A stretch of 64,000 bases of DNA from JABWCE01 sp964355045 (lineage in GTDB: Bacteria; Bacteroidota; Bacteroidia; NS11-12g; UBA9320): assembly GCA_964355045.1 (NCBI GenBank), contig CAYHCM010000003.1:12621-76620 (forward strand), given 5' to 3'. Shown piece after piece: positions 43,964 through 53,252 of this stretch. Numbering within the stretch: position 1 is the first letter of the stretch; each line of letters begins with the position of its first letter. Below the pieces are notes generated by a model. The model did not search any database and was not told the origin of the DNA. It was given only the letters and a program-made list of their open reading frames with translations. The position numbers and the translations under genes are program-made.

Positions 43964-45009
43964 GTACATTATTAATAATTAAAACCGTTATTATTCTTAT
44001 CATTTTTACCATTACGCTTGTGGTGGCCATGTATTCCACCTATATGGAGCGAAAAGTGGCAGCAGTAATGCAGGATAGAATTGGCCCTGACCGGGCAGGT
44101 CCATGGGGTATTCTTCAACCTTTGGCCGATGGTGGTAAAATGTTTTTCAAAGAAGATTTTATTCCTGACCGCTCCGAAAAATGGCTGTTTATTTTAGGAC
44201 CCGGTATAGCCATGTTTACAGCATGTATGACGGGGGCTATTATTCCATGGGGTGGTTCTGTAACGATGTTTGGTGAAACATTCGACTTACAAATAGCCGA
44301 TATTGACATCGGAATTCTATACATATTGGGCTTTGTATCTATAGGCGTTTATGGAATTATGATTGGTGGCTGGGCTTCCAATAATAAATATTCATTATTT
44401 GGAGCCGTGCGAGCCAGTTCGCAAATGATTAGCTATGAATTGGCAATGGGTTTGGCCATACTGGCTGTGGTAATGACCACCGGCTCGTTAAGTCTGAAAG
44501 ATATTGTGGAGTCACAATCGGGAATGCAATGGAATGTTTTTTACCAACCACTGGCGTTCCTGCTTTTTATAGTATGTGCCTTTGCCGAATGCAATCGTTC
44601 ACCGTTTGATTTGGCGGAATGTGAAACGGAGCTTATTGGCGGATATCACACCGAATATGGAAGTATGAAACTTGGATTTTATTTGTTTGCCGAATACATC
44701 AATATGTTTATTTCATCAGCCGTTATTTCAGTTTTGTTTTTTGGAGGATATAATTTTCCATTTATGTACGACATGGGGTTATCGGCCAACGCCATAGCCT
44801 TTATTGGCGTAGGAGTATTTTTTGCCAAAATTATCTTTTTCATATTCTTTTTTATGTGGGTACGATGGACAATTCCTCGTTTTCGATACGATCAGTTGAT
44901 GCATTTGGGTTGGAAAAAATTAATCCCCTTAGCTATACTTAACCTGATGATTACCGGTGCATGGTTTTATAAAGAAGAAGCCTGGACCATGATTAAAACT
45001 ATTTTTTAA
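43960..45009 (+). CDS. nuoH: NADH-quinone oxidoreductase subunit H
   Basis: Product of 349 residues, mostly membrane helices. It contains MERKVAAVMQDRIGPDRAGP, the loop with QPLADGGKMFFKEDF, NRSPFDLAECETELIGGYHTEY and RWTIPRFRYDQLMHLGWK, the conserved quinone-channel motifs. It links the quinone site to the proton-pumping membrane arm. The start overlaps the ORF6N stop. Confidence 0.97.
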   Translation: MSTLLIIKTVIILIIFTITLVVAMYSTYMERKVAAVMQDRIGPDRAGPWGILQPLADGGKMFFKEDFIPDRSEKWLFILGPGIAMFTACMTGAIIPWGGSVTMFGETFDLQIADIDIGILYILGFVSIGVYGIMIGGWASNNKYSLFGAVRASSQMISYELAMGLAILAVVMTTGSLSLKDIVESQSGMQWNVFYQPLAFLLFIVCAFAECNRSPFDLAECETELIGGYHTEYGSMKLGFYLFAEYINMFISSAVISVLFFGGYNFPFMYDMGLSANAIAFIGVGVFFAKIIFFIFFFMWVRWTIPRFRYDQLMHLGWKKLIPLAILNLMITGAWFYKEEAWTMIKTIF

Positions 45010-45029
45010 CCGTAATATTGCACCCTTAA

Positions 45030-45383
45030 ATGAAACCGCTAACCAACCGAAGTAAGGCAGTATCAAACAAAAAGATGACCTTTTTGGAAAGGATTTATTT
45101 ACCTGCAATTATTGGGGGTATGATTATTACTTTCAAGCATATTTTTAAAAAGAAAGCCACAACAAAATGGCCTGAAGTACAAAGACCAAGGTCNNNNNNN
45201 NNNNNNNNNNNNNNNNNNNNNNNNNNNNNNNNNNNNNNNNNNNNNNNNNNNNNNNNNNNNNNNNNNNNNNNNNNNNNNNNNNNNNNNNNNNNNAAGGACC
45301 GATTAGTAGAACCCATAAACCAAAGGGTGGATGTAAGTAAAAGACAAGAACCGGAAGTTGTAAGTCAAAAATTTAATGATTAA
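45030..45383 (+). CDS. nuoI: NADH-quinone oxidoreductase subunit I, interrupted by a gap
   Basis: Only the ends are visible: an N-terminal amphipathic helix region (FLERIYLPAIIGGMIITFKH) and the tail KDRLVEPINQRVD. The 100 N at 45194-45293 cover the ferredoxin domain with the two 4Fe-4S clusters N6a and N6b. The family needs about 90-100 residues there, so the true gap is longer. The assignment rests on the ends plus the position between nuoH and nuoJ. Confidence 0.88.
   Translation: MKPLTNRSKAVSNKKMTFLERIYLPAIIGGMIITFKHIFKKKATTKWPEVQRPRXXXXXXXXXXXXXXXXXXXXXXXXXXXXXXXXXXKDRLVEPINQRVDVSKRQEPEVVSQKFND
45194..45293. other. Assembly gap (100 N) in nuoI
   Basis: The flanks are not duplicated. 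The missing part should encode the two CxxCxxCxxxCP motifs of NuoI, about 270-300 bp. Confidence 0.9.
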
Positions 45384-45429
45384 ATGAACAACAAAATCGT
45401 AAATCGTAAATCTAAAATCTAAAATAAGA

Positions 45430-45945
45430 ATGCTCGGATATATTTTTTACATATTAAGCGGATTAACCATCCTCACGGCCATTATGATGATTGCAGCCCG
45501 CAATCCGATTCATAGTGTTCTGTATTTAATCGTTACGTTTTTTCTGATTTCAGGACAATATTTATTGATGAATGCTCAATTTTTATTTATTGTAAATTTA
45601 ATTGTGTATGCCGGAGCCATTATGGTTTTGTTCCTGTTTGTACTCATGCTTTTAAATCTGAATAAAGAAACTGAGCCTCAAAAATCATTAAAAAGAAAAT
45701 TAGCCGGAGTTATTTCTGGAGGCATATTATTAATTACTCTTTTAGGAGCTTTGATAAAAACAACTGCTACTTCCCAAAATTTAACCCTTACTGATATTGG
45801 TCTGGTTAAAAATTTAGGAATGATTTTATTTACTGAATATGTGGTTCCATTTGAAATTAGTTCTATATTATTTTTAGCAGCTATGGTAGGTGCAGTATTG
45901 GTTGGCAAACGCCACAAAGGAGAAACGGAGGTGATAAGTGAATAA
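45430..45945 (+). CDS. nuoJ: NADH-quinone oxidoreductase subunit J
   Basis: Product of 171 residues with five predicted helices. NPIHSVLYLIVTFFLISGQYLLM and VYAGAIMVLFLFVLMLLN (the pi-bulge helix) are typical of NuoJ. A membrane-arm subunit next to NuoA, H and K. Its last codons overlap the GTG start of nuoK. The 60 bp before it contain short AATCGTAAATC-like repeats. Confidence 0.95.
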   Translation: MLGYIFYILSGLTILTAIMMIAARNPIHSVLYLIVTFFLISGQYLLMNAQFLFIVNLIVYAGAIMVLFLFVLMLLNLNKETEPQKSLKRKLAGVISGGILLITLLGALIKTTATSQNLTLTDIGLVKNLGMILFTEYVVPFEISSILFLAAMVGAVLVGKRHKGETEVISE

Positions 45946-46252
45946 TCTTTTACCACCAATTGAACATTATATTTGGTTGAGTTCCATACTTTTTTGCATA
46001 GGAGTAGCAGGAGTTTTGATCAGAAGAAACGGAATTGTTTTATTAATGTGTATTGAATTAATGCTGAATGCCGTTAACCTTTTATTTGCAGCTTTCTCTA
46101 CATCTTTTCAGGATTCCGACGGGCAAATTTTTGTGTTTTTTATAATGGTGGTTGCAGCGGCTGAAGTTGCTGTAGGCCTGGCTATTTTAGTGATGATATA
46201 CCGAAATACAAAATCGGTAGATATTAGTTTGTTGGATAAATTAAAACATTGA
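45938..46252 (+). CDS. nuoK: NADH-quinone oxidoreductase subunit K
   Basis: Product of 104 residues with three helices and a GTG start overlapping nuoJ. GIVLLMCIELMLNAVNLLF carries the conserved Glu of helix 2, and AEVAVGLAILVMIY the helix 3 Glu, both needed for proton transfer. Confidence 0.95.
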   Translation: MNNLLPPIEHYIWLSSILFCIGVAGVLIRRNGIVLLMCIELMLNAVNLLFAAFSTSFQDSDGQIFVFFIMVVAAAEVAVGLAILVMIYRNTKSVDISLLDKLKH

Positions 46253-46260
46253 TTGGATAC

Positions 46261-48150
46261 ATGGAAAATTATATTGCTATAGCACTATTTTCACCACTTT
46301 TAGGATTTGTAATTTCAGGATTGTTGGGGCGTTTTATGTCCAAAAATAGTACCGGAATTATTTCCTCACTAAGTGTGCTGGTAAGTTTCATATGTTCCGT
46401 GCTTTTGTTTACACATTTTTATGATGGAGGTGCGGCAGTTAAAATTACACTATTTAATTGGATAGCCGCAGGAAATATCAGCATTGATTTTAGCTTTTTA
46501 GCCGATCAACTTTCGGTTTGGATGATGCTTATCATTACCGGAGTTGGATTTTTAATCCATATTTATTCTATCGGCTACATGCACCACGACGAAGGGTTTT
46601 ATAAGTTTTTTTCTTATTTAAACCTTTTTATATTTTCCATGCTCACCTTAGTTTTAGGAGCCAATTATGTAATCATGTTTTTTGGTTGGGAAGGAGTTGG
46701 ATTGTGTTCTTATTTACTCATCGGATTTTGGTATGCCAATAAGGAATTCGGATATGCAGCCCGCAAAGCTTTTATCATGAATCGCATTGGTGATTTGGGT
46801 TTATTAATCGGAATTTTCGTATTGTTCAACACCTTCGGAACCACGGATTATCAAACCGTATTTTCAGGTGCGGCCTCTGCCAATAAAGAAATTATTGAAC
46901 TTATCTGTATTTTACTTTTTATAGGTGCCATTGGAAAAAGTGCTCAAATCCCATTATTTACATGGCTGCCCGATGCCATGGCCGGCCCCACTCCTGTTTC
47001 AGCATTAATACATGCTGCTACAATGGTTACCGCCGGAATTTATTTGGTGGCCCGTTCTTCTGTATTTTTTGTAAGTTCTGAATTAGCGTCAAGCATTGTT
47101 TTGGTAGTTGGTTTGGCTACCGCAATAGTGGCTGCTACTATTGGTTTAAAACAAAATGATATTAAAAAAGTATTGGCCTATTCTACCGTAAGCCAGTTGG
47201 GGTATATGTTTGTGGCACTTGGAGTTGGCGCCTATTCCACAGCTTTATTTCATTTAACAACTCATGCTTTTTTCAAAGCTTTATTATTTCTTGGTTCAGG
47301 AAGTGTAATTCATGCCATGAGTGGCGAACAGGACATTCGGTTTATGGGTGGATTAAGCAAAAAATTAAAAATTACCCATATTACTTTCTTGTTGGGAACC
47401 TTAGCCATTGCAGGTGTTCCACCTTTGGCAGGCTTTTTTAGCAAGGACGAAATATTGGCCAAAGCATTCTATGGTAACGGGATGTTTGTTTTCATTCTCC
47501 TTGCTTTGACTTCAGTAGTTACAGCCGTTTATATGTTCCGTTTATATTTTCTTACGTTTCATGGTGAGTTTAGAGGAACCGATAAACAAAAGGAACATTT
47601 GCATGAAAGTCCGGCAACTATGACAATTCCTTTAATTTTATTAGCAATTTTATCATGTGTTGGGGGGGGATTAGGTTTGTCGTATTTATTTACTCATTCC
47701 CATCATAATTTTATATCGACCTTTTTAGAAAAAGTTGTAAATAATAAACAACTTCCTGAAGCTTCTCATGAATTTGAAATTATTATATTAATCGTTTCAG
47801 TTGTTGTTTTGGCCATTATTATTTTTGCTACCCGTCATTATTATATTTCTAAAAAGAATATGCCGGTAGCATTAGAAGCAGAAGTTGGATTGGAAAAAAT
47901 ATTAAGCCGTAAATATTATGTGGATGAAATTTATAACGCTGTTTTTCAAAAGCCAATAGAGTGGCTTTCAGGTTTTGCTCATACTATTATTGACAGGAAA
48001 TATATTGACGGTATTGTAAATATTTCGGGAAAAGGCGTTGACTATTGCGGTAATTATCTGCGACGTGTGCAAACCGGAAACGTTGAATATTATCTGTTGG
48101 CAATGGTGGTTGGTGTTATTTCATTTTTGGTAATTTATCAATTGGTATAA
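46261..48150 (+). CDS. nuoL: NADH-quinone oxidoreductase subunit L
   Basis: Product of 629 residues from the ATG at 46261; a TTG at 46249 overlapping nuoK is the alternative. This antiporter-like proton-pumping subunit has FFGWEGVGLCSYLLIGFW, IPLFTWLPDAMAGPTPVSALIHAATMV (written here in parts: WLPDAMAGPTPVSALIHA) and STVSQLGYMFVALG. The long C-terminal part fits the lateral helix of NuoL. An eight-G run lies at 47662-47669 within the codons of CVGGGLG. Confidence 0.96.
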   Translation: MENYIAIALFSPLLGFVISGLLGRFMSKNSTGIISSLSVLVSFICSVLLFTHFYDGGAAVKITLFNWIAAGNISIDFSFLADQLSVWMMLIITGVGFLIHIYSIGYMHHDEGFYKFFSYLNLFIFSMLTLVLGANYVIMFFGWEGVGLCSYLLIGFWYANKEFGYAARKAFIMNRIGDLGLLIGIFVLFNTFGTTDYQTVFSGAASANKEIIELICILLFIGAIGKSAQIPLFTWLPDAMAGPTPVSALIHAATMVTAGIYLVARSSVFFVSSELASSIVLVVGLATAIVAATIGLKQNDIKKVLAYSTVSQLGYMFVALGVGAYSTALFHLTTHAFFKALLFLGSGSVIHAMSGEQDIRFMGGLSKKLKITHITFLLGTLAIAGVPPLAGFFSKDEILAKAFYGNGMFVFILLALTSVVTAVYMFRLYFLTFHGEFRGTDKQKEHLHESPATMTIPLILLAILSCVGGGLGLSYLFTHSHHNFISTFLEKVVNNKQLPEASHEFEIIILIVSVVVLAIIIFATRHYYISKKNMPVALEAEVGLEKILSRKYYVDEIYNAVFQKPIEWLSGFAHTIIDRKYIDGIVNISGKGVDYCGNYLRRVQTGNVEYYLLAMVVGVISFLVIYQLV

Positions 48151-48154
48151 AATT

Positions 48155-49609
48155 TTGGTACTTATAATAATTCCTTTTATTGCATCGCTTCTGGCTTTAT
48201 TTTTTAAAGATAAGATAGCTAAAATAGTGGCTCTGGCTGCCTCGGTTGTTCAGCTCATAATAAATTTTGTGTTGCTTTCAGGATTTGATTTGAAGGCTAA
48301 TGCGTTTCAGTATTTTTCAAGTTATACCTGGTTTGCCAATCTGGGGCTTAATTTCACTACCGGCATGGATGGCATTGCCATGGTAATGTTGTTGCTTACC
48401 AATATCGCCAGCGTACTTATTATCCTGAGTTCATGGGATAATAATTATTCAAGCATGACAAAATTTTTGTCATTAATATTAATTATGCAAGGCGCTTTGA
48501 ACGGAGTTTTTCTTTCCATGAATGGTTTGATGTTTTATGTTTTTTGGGAATTGGCACTTATCCCTATCTATTTTATCGTGGGTATTTGGGGCGGAGAAAA
48601 CCGAATTAAAATAACCTTCAAATTTTTTATTTATACATTTCTCGGAAGTTTACTAATGCTTCTGGCATTGCTGTTCGTTTATCTCCACACTCCCGGAAAC
48701 CATAGCTTTGAATGGAGTGAAATGATAAAAGCCGAAATGACCGGTTGGGAATCTACCCTCGTTCTTTGGGCATTTTTTATAGCCTTTGCCATTAAAATGC
48801 CAATTTTTCCTTTTCATACCTGGCAGGCCGATACATATAGTGTGGCTCCGGCACAAGGTACTATGCTTCTTTCTGGGATAATGCTTAAAATGGGAATTTT
48901 TGGAATGATACGCTGGATGTGGCCATTAACAAAAAACGCTTGTGGATGTAATTTTAATATTTTTATTATTCTGGCAGTAATCGGAATAATATATGCTGCG
49001 ATTATAGCCATCCGCCAAAATGATATAAAACGGGTGATAGCCTGGTCTTCCGTTAGTCATGTGGGGCTAATAGCCGCTGGTATTATGACGTGGGATAAAA
49101 CTGGATTGCAGGGCGGAATTTTACAAAGTTTTAATCATGGTATTAATGTTATCGGATTATTTATGGTAGCAGAAATAATTGATCGCCGCATAAAAACCCG
49201 GGATTTAAATGCAATGGGTGGTTTAGCCAAATACGGAAGAGGGTTTGCCTTTTTGTTTATGATTATCATGCTGGGAAGTGTTGCCGTTCCACTTACAAAT
49301 GGGTTCACAGGCGAATTTTTATTATTAAATGCTACTTTTAATTATCACATGGTTTTAGGCGTTGTTTCAGGTTTAACTATAATTTTTTGTGCCGTTTATA
49401 TGTTGCGGGTTTACCAATTGGCCATGTTTGGTCCTGAAAAAGATAATGGTGGCAGAATAGGAAAATTAACCTGGTCGGAATATGTTACCCTTGGGATTAT
49501 AGTTGTTTTAGTATTAGTAATCGGGATTTTTCCTAATTGGATTTTAGATATTTCCAATACATCGGTAGATGGTTTAATAACAATAATGAAAGGAGAAGCT
49601 ACACTATGA
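48155..49609 (+). CDS. nuoM: NADH-quinone oxidoreductase subunit M
   Basis: Product of 484 residues, apparently starting at TTG 4 bp after nuoL. Typical motifs are FYVFWELALIPIYFIVGIWGG, KMPIFPFHTWQADTY and RVIAWSSVSHVGLIAAG, with the pumping Glu and Lys residues. A second antiporter-like subunit of the membrane arm. Its stop codon overlaps the nuoN ATG (ATGA). Confidence 0.96.
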   Translation: MVLIIIPFIASLLALFFKDKIAKIVALAASVVQLIINFVLLSGFDLKANAFQYFSSYTWFANLGLNFTTGMDGIAMVMLLLTNIASVLIILSSWDNNYSSMTKFLSLILIMQGALNGVFLSMNGLMFYVFWELALIPIYFIVGIWGGENRIKITFKFFIYTFLGSLLMLLALLFVYLHTPGNHSFEWSEMIKAEMTGWESTLVLWAFFIAFAIKMPIFPFHTWQADTYSVAPAQGTMLLSGIMLKMGIFGMIRWMWPLTKNACGCNFNIFIILAVIGIIYAAIIAIRQNDIKRVIAWSSVSHVGLIAAGIMTWDKTGLQGGILQSFNHGINVIGLFMVAEIIDRRIKTRDLNAMGGLAKYGRGFAFLFMIIMLGSVAVPLTNGFTGEFLLLNATFNYHMVLGVVSGLTIIFCAVYMLRVYQLAMFGPEKDNGGRIGKLTWSEYVTLGIIVVLVLVIGIFPNWILDISNTSVDGLITIMKGEATL

Positions 49610-50982
49610 AGACTTTAATTTTACTTTTTATATCAGGCATATTTGCATTGTTCGGTGGTATTTTCGGGCTGAAAAAGATTTTACCCTTATTTGCTACCGT
49701 AGCCTTGGCTACTGCCCTGGGGTATTTATTTTACGATAGTTATTACGGTGCAGAAAATCTTCAAAACATGTTGATTTTCGATACTTATTCCACCCTTTTT
49801 ATTGCCATAGCTATTGGCAGTACTTTACTTATTACCCTCGCGTCGGCTAAGGGCTACAGCTATAATCCAAGCAGTCTGGGCGATATTTTAGGACTGATGT
49901 TTTTTGTGCTGTGCGGTGTGGTGTGTATGGTAAGTTTTAATAATATGGTAATGCTGTTTTTAGGTATCGAAATATTATCAATCCCCCTTTATGTGATGGT
50001 GGGCAGTAATAGAAATAATCTCAGAAGTAACGAAGCTGCTCTTAAATATTTCATCATGGGAGCTTTTGCCACCGGTTTTTTATTGTTTGGAATGGCCCTG
50101 ATTTATGGAGCTACTGAATCGTTTAATTTGGATGTGATACGAAGTATGTCGGTTACTGCCATGCAGCAATCACCTGCTATGGTTGGCATTGGAATATTAT
50201 TTATAACCATTGCCTTCGCTTTCAAAATAGCCGCCGTGCCTTTCCATTACTGGAGTCCTGATGTTTATCAGGGAAGCCCGACGTTGGTAACTGCTTTTAT
50301 GGCCACAGTTGTAAAAACCGCAGGATTGGGAGCATTTTTAAAATTTGTTATTTATTTGGGTCCCATGCTGAGTAACGATTGGTATGTTATTATCGCCGTT
50401 ATGTCGGCTGCCACCATGGTGTTTGCCAATATTGTAGCAGTAATGCAGGAAGACTTTAAACGCATGATGGCGTATAGCAGTATTTCGCATGTGGGCTATA
50501 TACTCATGGTTTTTTTATCAGTCAATAAAGAAACTCAATCCATTGTCGGGTTTTATTTAATTGCCTATTCGTTGGCTACAATAGGAATTTTTGCCTGCTT
50601 GTTAGTTGTTAATCCTGACCATAATAAAAATAATCCCTTCTCTTTGTTTAATGGATTAGGAAAACGGTCACCGGTATTGGCTGTAATATTAACCCTTTGT
50701 TTACTATCCCTTTCCGGCATTCCTCCCCTACCCGGTTTTTTTGCCAAATATTCTATATTTAAACAAGCCATAAGTGAGAATTTATGGTTGGTAATTGTGG
50801 CTATCTGTAGCTCGGCAATAAGTATTTATTACTACTTTAGAGCCATCACGGCCATGTATTTTAAGACGTCAGAAAAATCGGAAGTTGTTCAGGAAAAAAA
50901 TTATGCCGGGTATGTAGTTATTTCTTTAGCAGTTGTTGGACTTATTATATTAGGAATATTTCCCGGAATTGTAGGATTATAA
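49606..50982 (+). CDS. nuoN: NADH-quinone oxidoreductase subunit N
   Basis: Product of 458 residues from the ATG at 49606, which overlaps the nuoM stop and is preceded by AAAGGAGA. LFLGIEILSIPLYVMVGS, AAVPFHYWSPDVYQGSPT and MAYSSISHVGYILM match NuoN, the third antiporter-like subunit. It ends the 14-gene complex I operon; the next gene converges. Confidence 0.96.
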   Translation: MKTLILLFISGIFALFGGIFGLKKILPLFATVALATALGYLFYDSYYGAENLQNMLIFDTYSTLFIAIAIGSTLLITLASAKGYSYNPSSLGDILGLMFFVLCGVVCMVSFNNMVMLFLGIEILSIPLYVMVGSNRNNLRSNEAALKYFIMGAFATGFLLFGMALIYGATESFNLDVIRSMSVTAMQQSPAMVGIGILFITIAFAFKIAAVPFHYWSPDVYQGSPTLVTAFMATVVKTAGLGAFLKFVIYLGPMLSNDWYVIIAVMSAATMVFANIVAVMQEDFKRMMAYSSISHVGYILMVFLSVNKETQSIVGFYLIAYSLATIGIFACLLVVNPDHNKNNPFSLFNGLGKRSPVLAVILTLCLLSLSGIPPLPGFFAKYSIFKQAISENLWLVIVAICSSAISIYYYFRAITAMYFKTSEKSEVVQEKNYAGYVVISLAVVGLIILGIFPGIVGL

Positions 50983-51062
50983 AACGACTGCAAGAATTGT
51001 TTTTCTTTACAAAAAGTGAGCTGACCGCTCCTTTAAAAGTATTTCAGTAAGAAAATTAAATT

Positions 51063-51503
51063 CTATTTTTTAACCCTTACACAATTCATCCCCTTCATCC
51101 CTTTTTCCAATTCAAAAGTAACTTTATCATTTTCCACAACGGGTTGTAATATTCCATTTACATGGAAAAAATATTTTTCCTGGGTTTTTGATTCGATTAT
51201 AAAACCAAAACCCTTATCATTATTATAAAAATCAACTTTCCCCTGATAGATTACCGGACCAGTATCTTCTTGTCTTGGGGTTCCAATTTCAATAGTGCTG
51301 GCATCAAACACTTTTTTCTTCAATGTATCAGGCGGTGTGCTTGTTAGCATACCATTTTCATCTACATAGGCAATCATATCCTCAAAACTATTCCCTTCGG
51401 AATTTGCACGACGCTCTTCCTTTTTAACCTGTTTGTCCTGTCGTTTTTTTAATCTTTTTTTCTCCTTTTCTTTTTTGTTAAATGTTTCCTGCGTTTTTGC
51501 CAT
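51063..51503 (-). CDS. Cold-shock domain protein with basic N-terminal extension
   Basis: Product of 146 residues. Residues 1-35 are highly basic and helical (KEKEKKRLKKRQDKQVKKEE). Residues about 82-146 form a cold-shock/S1-like domain with GKVDFYNNDKGFGFI, the RNP1-like motif, and KYFFHVNG, the RNP2-like motif. It probably binds RNA as a chaperone or translation regulator. Extended cold-shock proteins of this kind are common in Bacteroidota. It converges with nuoN; no clear terminator was seen between them. Confidence 0.85.
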   Translation of the reverse strand: MAKTQETFNKKEKEKKRLKKRQDKQVKKEERRANSEGNSFEDMIAYVDENGMLTSTPPDTLKKKVFDASTIEIGTPRQEDTGPVIYQGKVDFYNNDKGFGFIIESKTQEKYFFHVNGILQPVVENDKVTFELEKGMKGMNCVRVKK

Positions 51504-51890
51504 TTTTAAATTTTATGTATTATTTTTTTAATTAGTGTACGTTTAAATCATGAATTTTAATTCTGTAAAACGAAAAATGGCAATTAAAAATTGAAATTTA
51601 ACGAAGTAGAATTAGAATAAATGTTATGTATTTTTTAGTGTTTTATTAAGATGGTAAATTTACGATTTATTTTTCGGGTATAAAATTAATTTTAAAAGTG
51701 GTTTTTAAAATTCCAAAAAACAAAATTCAAATAAATTCCAAAATCCAAATTCCAAAATCCAAAAAACAAATTCCAAATTCCAAATCGCCAAAAACAACTT
51801 TCAACTTTCCATTTTCAAATTTCAAACACCCAGTCCTACACAGCAAACCTTCTTGAACCTTGGAATTTGGAATTTTGAATTTGAGCCTTA
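51504..51890. repeat. Intergenic region with AATTCCAAA array
   Basis: A 387-bp space upstream of the cold-shock gene. From 51707 to about 51790 the words AATTCCAAA, AATCCAAA and ATTCAAA recur some ten times. The complementary TTGGAATTTGGAATTTTGAA appears at 51860-51879. The same family occurs at 15441-15515. No gene was seen. Confidence 0.65.
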
Positions 51891-53123
51891 TTAAAGCCCA
51901 ATATCCACCTGATGCCGGAGCTGATCTTCCAAGGTTTCCCTTTCACGTATTAATTTGGCTTCGCCATTTATTATTAAAACTTCAGCAGGGCGGGTTCGGC
52001 TGTTGTAATTTGAACTCATAGTAAAACCATAGGCGCCGGCATTTAGTATAGCCAATATATCACCTTCTTTTACTTCACTTAATTTTCGGTCGTAGCCAAG
52101 TGTGTCGGTTTCGCATATATAACCCACTACTGAATAAATCCGTTTTCCTCCTTTGGTATTACTTATATTTATAATATGATGATAGGCATCATACATTTTA
52201 GGACGCAATAAATGATTTTGACCGCTGTTCACACCAACAAACACGGTTGAAAGGGTTTGTTTTACAACATTGGTTTGCACCAACAAAACCCCCGATTCAC
52301 TCACCAAAAATTTTCCCGGTTCAAACCATAATTCCAATTCACGGCCATAGAGTTTGCTTAATTTTTTGAAACTCGCTGTTATCTTTTTTCCTATTTTAGC
52401 TATATCCGTTGTGATGTCGCCTTCCTTGTAACTTACTTTAAATCCCGATCCAAAGTCCATGTATTCAAGGTCTTTAAAATTTTGTGCTGCATCAAACAAC
52501 AAATCAGCTCCTCTCAAAAAAACTTCTGCGTCCAAAATATCACTGCCTGTATGCATATGCAGCCCTGTTACCTTTATTTTATGATTACTTATTATTCGTT
52601 TAATAAGTGGTACCTGATAAATTGATATACCGAATTTTGAATCAATATGTCCTACCGAAATATGGCTATTACCGCCTGCCATTATATGCGGGTTCAGCCT
52701 TATACAACACGAAACTGTATCCCCGTAATCATGCCCGAATTGCTCAAGAATAGAAATATTATCAATATTGATGGTAACCCCAAAATCTACCGCTTTTTTA
52801 ATTTCGGAATATGCCACACAATTGGGGGTATATAAAATATCGGAAGGTTTATAGCCTGCCAATAATCCTATCTCTACTTCTTCAATCGAAACCGTATCAA
52901 GGCCACATCCCAGGCTTTTCAAATATTTAATAATATTAATATTATTTAGTGCTTTGCAGGCATACTTAATTTTTAGCTTTGTTTCAGGAAATGCGGCCAA
53001 TAGTTTTTCATACTGGTTTTTTATGGTTTCAGCATCATATATGTATAATGGTGTGCCGAATGTTTGGGCTGTTTCTAAAAGATCAACACCACCTAAATTG
53101 TAACGATTTTTATTTAATTGCAT
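51891..53123 (-). CDS. lysA: Diaminopimelate decarboxylase
   Basis: Product of 410 residues of the fold-III PLP decarboxylase family. YACKA gives the PLP Lys57; GLHMHTGSDI, DFGSGFKVSY, WFEPGKFLVSESG and CETDTLGYDRKL supply phosphate- and substrate-binding residues. It converts meso-diaminopimelate to L-lysine, the last step of lysine synthesis. Length is normal. A TAACTTTG motif on the minus strand (53172-53179) resembles a -7 promoter element about 50 bp upstream. It lies 129 bp from the BamA-like gene and is transcribed in the same direction. Confidence 0.93.
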   Translation of the reverse strand: MQLNKNRYNLGGVDLLETAQTFGTPLYIYDAETIKNQYEKLLAAFPETKLKIKYACKALNNINIIKYLKSLGCGLDTVSIEEVEIGLLAGYKPSDILYTPNCVAYSEIKKAVDFGVTINIDNISILEQFGHDYGDTVSCCIRLNPHIMAGGNSHISVGHIDSKFGISIYQVPLIKRIISNHKIKVTGLHMHTGSDILDAEVFLRGADLLFDAAQNFKDLEYMDFGSGFKVSYKEGDITTDIAKIGKKITASFKKLSKLYGRELELWFEPGKFLVSESGVLLVQTNVVKQTLSTVFVGVNSGQNHLLRPKMYDAYHHIINISNTKGGKRIYSVVGYICETDTLGYDRKLSEVKEGDILAILNAGAYGFTMSSNYNSRTRPAEVLIINGEAKLIRERETLEDQLRHQVDIGL

Positions 53124-53252
53124 TAGTTATTAATTATTTTTCGGGAAATTTTAAGGAATAATTTGAGGCGGCAAAGTTAATTTGTTATTCCCAATTCTTC
53201 GTTTCTAATTTAATACAGAAATTCAGCTTCTTTGCAACGCAATTCTTAAATT

